Assembly: GCA_022702705.1 (NCBI GenBank)
Contig: CM040424.1
Location: forward strand, 75,209,452 to 75,273,451
Source of the DNA: Papilionanthe hookeriana x Papilionanthe teres
Lineage: Eukaryota > Streptophyta > Magnoliopsida > Asparagales > Orchidaceae
Length of the DNA stretch: 64,000 nucleotides
Direction: 5' to 3'
Shown here: in pieces, positions 59,816 to 64,000 of the stretch
How positions within the stretch are numbered: the stretch's first letter is position 1
Layout: every line of letters begins with the position of its first letter
Notes under the pieces: model-generated
What the model was told of the DNA's origin: nothing
The model's database searches: none
What the model saw: only the letters and a program-made list of their open reading frames with translations
Translations under genes and position numbers: made by a program

Positions 59816-60502
59816 ATGGCCTCCTCCGCCACGCCGGCGATCCTCCCGATCTCCAATTCCCAGCCGGCCTCCGGCGTAACTTCCACAGTTGACGTGGGCG
59901 TCACTGCGCAGCCTGCAGCTCCCGTCGCCACCCCGGCCTTCCGCCTCTTCCTCTCCCGTCTTCAAGAATCCGTCCGCCGCTCCCTCTCAGATCGTCGCCC
60001 CTGGTCGGAGCTCGTCGATCTATCGGCCTTCTCCCGCCCGGAGTCTCTCTCCGAAGCAAACTCTCGCGTTCGTAAGAATTTTGCGTACTTCCGCGTCAAT
60101 TACCTTGCCCTAATCGCGGCCGTTCTCGCCCTCTCCCTCATCACCCATCCTGCTTCCCTCGTCGTGCTCCTGGGATTGCTTGCATCCTGGTGCTTCCTCT
60201 ATCTCTTCCGTCCATCTGATCCTCCGCTCGTCCTCTTTGGTCGCACCTTCTCCGATCGTGAAACCCTGCTTGGTCTGTCCGGCATAACCGTTTTCGTCGT
60301 CTTCCTCACCTCTGTTGGATCCCTCATAATCTCTGCATTTATGATCGGTGCCGCGCTCGTAGCCGCTCATGGAGCATTCCGTGTGCCTGATGATTTGTTC
60401 CTTGATGACCAGCTGCCAGGAGGCGCAGCGACGGGATTCTTATCCTTTCTTGGCGGAGGCGCTTCGACTGGAGGTGCGGCGAACGTTCTCAGCCGTGTGT
60501 AA
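59816..60502 (+). CDS. PRA1B: PRA1-family prenylated Rab acceptor protein, 228 aa
   Basis: One exon, as is usual in this family. The N-terminus (1-45) is Ala/Pro/Ser-rich. The conserved cytosolic block follows: 'SDRRPWSELVDLSAFSRPES', then 'RVRKNFAYFRVNYLAL' (58-99). Two hydrophobic hairpins at about 97-131 and 152-188 form the four-segment PRA1 membrane core, and the C-terminal part has 'RVPDDLFLDD' and a Gly-rich tail. PRA1 proteins sit in ER, Golgi and endosomal membranes, where they act on prenylated Rab GTPases in vesicle traffic. Subclass B is suggested by the RPW..LVD..FSRP motif and length. The start is the first ATG in a GC-richer leader. The gene converges on SBP1 with about 800 bp between the stop codons. 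Confidence 0.93.
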   Translation: MASSATPAILPISNSQPASGVTSTVDVGVTAQPAAPVATPAFRLFLSRLQESVRRSLSDRRPWSELVDLSAFSRPESLSEANSRVRKNFAYFRVNYLALIAAVLALSLITHPASLVVLLGLLASWCFLYLFRPSDPPLVLFGRTFSDRETLLGLSGITVFVVFLTSVGSLIISAFMIGAALVAAHGAFRVPDDLFLDDQLPGGAATGFLSFLGGGASTGGAANVLSRV

Positions 60503-60737
60503 GACAGATCTGACACAGTTTTCAATCCGTGAGGTTGGTTGGGGCTCCTTTTTTATCTTCTGTTTGATTATGTTTAAGCAGGCATAAAGCGTTGTATGGA
60601 TTGTGGTTTGTTTGTTCCTTCTGATACATACTGCAGAAAAAATCTTAGGGAATATGAATTATTATTATTTTTTTTAATACAATACTGAAATTCTCAAATT
60701 CATGATCTTGAGTCTTCTATCAAAAGCTTTTTCTTTT

Positions 60738-60890
60738 TTAAGATTTATATACATGCCACTCAATTCTTATGTAAAATTGAAGTCTATTTCACTTAAAATG
60801 GTGATATTTTTGATTTGATGTGAAAGATTTGGGTGATATAACTGTAAAAGATAAAGTTCAGGTGTTATATATTTTTCAGGGGAAGTTATG
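60738..60890. repeat. Dispersed TIR family, partial copy J
   Basis: Left terminus GATTTATATACATGCCACTC, then AATTCTTATG; centre TTTCACTTAAAATGGTGATA; right text TTCAGGTGTTATATATTTT. It lies between the convergent PRA1 and SBP1 3' ends. Confidence 0.65.
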
Positions 60891-61300
60891 AGAGATTTTT
60901 GAGGTAAATTTTGTAAAAGGTAAAATATTATAACCTGATATAAAGATAAATCAATGCTCCAATAGAAGTCATAGCATTTGTTGGGCGTGATAATTAAGTG
61001 CAACCAAAGCATCCCCAGCTAAAAATCTTGATTTGCTTCTAAGACTCTCTTGCATTTCATTAAATCTCCAAGGAATAAACAGAGAAAGATCTGCTGGTGA
61101 ACAGCAGGCTTTTATTCCAAGAATTTAGCTGATACTTCCTTTTATTCAGCAAAAGACTGTTCATAAAAAGATCTAAATTCTTTAACTCAAGGGGAATGAC
61201 TAAGACTTTTTATCAAAGTTTACAACAATATCCTTCTCTTGCCATCATTTTGATAAACAATATGAGCTTTCATGCTTTGACCCTTCAAAGCAACCTTATA

Positions 61301-63299
61301 TTATATCCATATATCAGACGTGCAGTCTCCTCCTGGGTACCTCATCTCATGGGCAAGGGAAGGCCCATCAGGTTCTACGCTGAAGTCAACAAAGAACTCT
61401 GGATTCAGCTTCAGCCCTCCCTTGTAGATATCGACATCGATTTGAAGCATGTGTGACCCCTTCTGCACAAGTTCTGGGTAGAACTGCTTATCCCACACAC
61501 TGAAGAGAGAGTTTGTCACATAGAGTCGTTTTCCATCAAGGCTCAGTTGGATCATCTGTGGTCCTCCTCGTAGCTGGTTTCCCTGATGAAAATTAATTCA
61601 GTGATTACAATCTCTGTAAGATAAGCAAGGTACTTCATAGAGGAATTAGATGAACTTTTTTGACACAAGATTAATAGGCAGTTGATTCTAGCAAAGAAAA
61701 AGCTATGATCTTTAATATTAATGCAGCCCTATCAAACAAAAAAAAAAAAAATCTTATCATTGAATTTTGCAATCTTCAAGTAGAAAATAAAAGAAGAATG
61801 TGAAATTCATTTAATAGATGATATCAAAAAGAAAACTTGTGCATTCTTGACTTCTGTGAAGCTAATATGCAGTATCAATACAATCAAAGATTAGTATTTA
61901 CAGGACTGCGTTTCTAACCTTAACTTGAGGCACATCAAATTGTGATTCAGTCCCATCCTCTGACATGTAAACTGCAGCACTTCCTTTCTGAATCAATCCT
62001 CCAACCCAAACCTGCCCAGTGAGCACAGGTTTGCTGGGTTCCTCAATGTTATACTGCCTTACATCCCCATGCAGCCAGTTAACAAAGTAGAGGTACCGAT
62101 CATCGAGTGAAATGAGAAAATCAGTTATCAATCCCGGCATCTCTGGTAAAATCCAGTTCTTCACCTTAAGTGATTCCACTGAAATAGCCACCTGTGAATC
62201 ATTTGGACAAAAAGCTTCCCTCTTAGCCGTACTCTCACATCAAAGTCTTTGAACTCCAATAAAGATTTACCTCATGACTCCATGAACCATCTGTATTCCT
62301 GAAGAATCTCACCACATTACTGGCTAGAGCGCACCCAACAAAACCAGTATCTTTAGAAGGGTCATGTAGAAACCTGATCTGCAGATATTAAATCAAGGAA
62401 AAAAAAAAGAGAAAAAAAAGTCAATTTTTAGAAGCTTTTCTCTGCTATATTGAATCAAACTCAATGCTTACTTCCAATGGTAGAAGCCCTGTATCTCCTA
62501 GATCCAATGTCTGCTTCAGTTCAGCTCCAGACCAGTCATAAACATGGAGATGCCTTCCATATAATCCATTGGCCACATGTTCTAGATCAAATCCTTTACT
62601 GAAAGCCGCCGGAGCTCCCCATGACGTACTAATCATCGTATTATGTCGAGGTTGATACCAGAAATCATATCCAAATAATGGACTGTGACCTGGTTTCTCC
62701 CACCTGTCTTTCCAATTTTCATAGAATGAGATAAAATAACCCATAATTTACTGATCTTAAGAAGGAAATAGGATGTATCAGCACCTTCCTTTTACATTGA
62801 AATTTGAATCCAATAGAAGGAAACCGTTCCCAGCCGCATTACCATCTTTGTCACCAAGGCACGAAACCATAATGTCACCAGATGCAAGGCAATGGGAGGT
62901 GTGCGGATAAGCCAATCCAGTCTCTTTCACAATATCTTCCGGCTCGACCACTTTATGCAGTGCAGGAGCTCTCGGATCCGTCGCAGTATCGACAACGTAA
63001 ATGCGACTAGACCTGCACATATTTTAGTGAGATACAAAGAGAAAATCTGAATAGAATTATGAAGTTTTTAGGGGTTGGATTAGAAAGACTCAACAGCAAT
63101 GAAGGGAGGATCAAGAAACGCCTGTGAGTGGAAGGGTCTCCATGGCAGGAGCTGCAAGCATTCCAGCCAGAGTGATGCAGCTCATCACCTATATATGGAA
63201 CTGAAAGTCTATGGATAACTTGAGAGTAGGTTGGCGAGTTAGGATCAACATCCACTGTTGCTAAGTAATCAGGCTTGCCCTCGCCATGGCTGTTACTTC
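61301..63299 (-). CDS. SBP1: Selenium-binding protein 1 (methanethiol oxidase family), 5' partial
   Basis: Minus-strand exons 63299-63095, 63012-62785, 62703-62472, 62378-62271, 62191-61919 and 61582-61301 join in frame through GT/AG junctions. The first exon, which in the family encodes the start including the GCC/GPGYA region, is beyond the window or unrecognised; exon 63299 begins with the last two bases of a codon. Key text: 'KPDYLATVDVDPNSPTYSQV', 'GDELHHSGWNACSSCHGDPS' (the CSSC selenium-binding motif), 'TGLAYPHTSHC', 'EKPGHSPLFGYDFWYQPRH', 'ENWILPEMPGLITDF'-type text and the C-terminus 'YPGGDCTSDIWI'. The family is a cytosolic beta-propeller that binds selenium through cysteine and has been linked to sulfur and redox stress and methanethiol oxidation. 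No coding damage is seen. Confidence 0.94.
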
Positions 63300-63514
63300 C
63301 TGTGTTGCATAGTTATAAGTTCCTTAAGGTAAAATATACATTAATGCAATGAAATTGAATCAATTGAATGCTTCAAAGGAATTGGAGGAAATTAAATAAA
63401 ATTGCAGTAATATGTACGCTGATTATGGATTCACAGTCCTTGATTTATGCTGTTGTTTGGCAGCGAGTAGGATTTAGTGAAATCTCCTAATTACAATTTT
63501 TTTATTCTCATGGA

Positions 63515-63730
63515 TAGGGGTGTAAATGAACCGGACACGAACGAACAGAACTACTGTTCGTGTTTGAAATCTTCGAACACATCACTGTTCGTGTTTGGTT
63601 CGTTTAACAAACCGAACGAAAAAAATTTGTTAGTGTTCGTCTCGTCTGCTTATCGAACGAATCGAACACGAATTTCCTGGCGAACCGAACACGAACTATT
63701 TGCAAACAACGAGCTTTTTTGACAGCCCTA
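63515..63730. mobile_element. 216-bp hAT-like MITE upstream of SBP1 exon 2
   Basis: The left end TAGGGGTGTAAATGAACC and right end (TAGGGCTGTCAAAAAAGC on the minus strand) form short inverted repeats. The interior repeats TTCGTGTTTG and CGAACACGAA on both strands. This GGGTGTAAA..CGAAC pattern is typical of abundant plant hAT-derived MITEs. No convincing 8-bp target duplication was found. It lies in the first intron of SBP1 if the missing exon is further right. Confidence 0.75.
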
Positions 63731-64000
63731 GCTTTGATAACATACTTCCTCAAAATGAAACAAATTGATCAGGTATTCCGTACACATCAGGTAATCCGTA
63801 CTTCCTCAAAATGAAACAAACTAAATAAGACGTTTAGGATTTTGTTTAGAGTTTTATTTTAATATATATTATAGTATATTAATTATAATATTATAATATT
63901 TATATTAATATAATTAATACTATAAATCTATAATATTATTATTGTTATTAATAATTTATCATATATTATAATTTATAGAAGTTTAATTATTTAAAATATG
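63731..64000. other. AT-rich right edge
   Basis: The sequence is over 80% A and T from about 63850, with TATAATATTA-type words. A direct repeat of ACTTCCTCAAAATGAAACAA (63745 and 63799) is present. No coding exon was recognised. Confidence 0.5.

Overview
This is a nuclear genome window from a flowering plant. It is AT-rich, its introns run up to about 5.7 kb, plant-only protein families are present, and most of the DNA is decayed transposable elements. A non-grass monocot would fit, but the sequence does not settle this.

Five protein-coding genes can be supported. (1) An intronless coding region for a DnaJ/DUF3444 protein lies at 9488-11746 (+), with a splice acceptor three bases before its ATG. 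(2) A lysine/glutamate-rich nuclear-type protein beginning MSRCFPFPPPGYEKK lies at 37106-44654 (+), in three coding exons, with a TATA box near 36128. (3) A chloroplast-envelope-type quinone oxidoreductase (ceQORH-like) lies at 47836-55775 (-), in four exons. (4) A single-exon PRA1-family membrane protein lies at 59816-60502 (+). (5) A selenium-binding protein (SBP1) lies on the minus strand at 61301-63299; its first coding exon is beyond the right edge. The genes form no pathway or cluster: they are unrelated housekeeping-type genes separated by repeats.

Repeat layout from left to right: 1.9-4.74 kb, a degenerate RTE-clade LINE; 5.3-5.94 kb, a 332-bp tandem duplication with a palindromic junction; 13.96-14.68 kb, a 5'-truncated RTE copy; 17.1-25.5 kb, a repeat block with a GC-rich segment, a TGTTTGG-type minisatellite and a 403-bp tandem duplication into which a Ty1-copia element (20280-24813) inserted; 26.69-31.6 kb, an older inverted copia relic carrying a 281-bp MITE; 33.3-33.6 kb, a long-TIR foldback element; 39.76-40.03 kb, a second MITE of the first MITE's family; 45.68-46.87 kb, a base-balanced 1.2-kb block between AT microsatellites, possibly organellar DNA; 63.5-63.7 kb, a hAT-like MITE.

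The most notable signal is a dispersed AT-rich terminal-inverted-repeat family. It recurs about eleven times, four to five of them in the quinone-oxidoreductase introns and one about 100 bp upstream of that gene's ATG. I saw no CRISPR array, rRNA gene or convincing tRNA gene.
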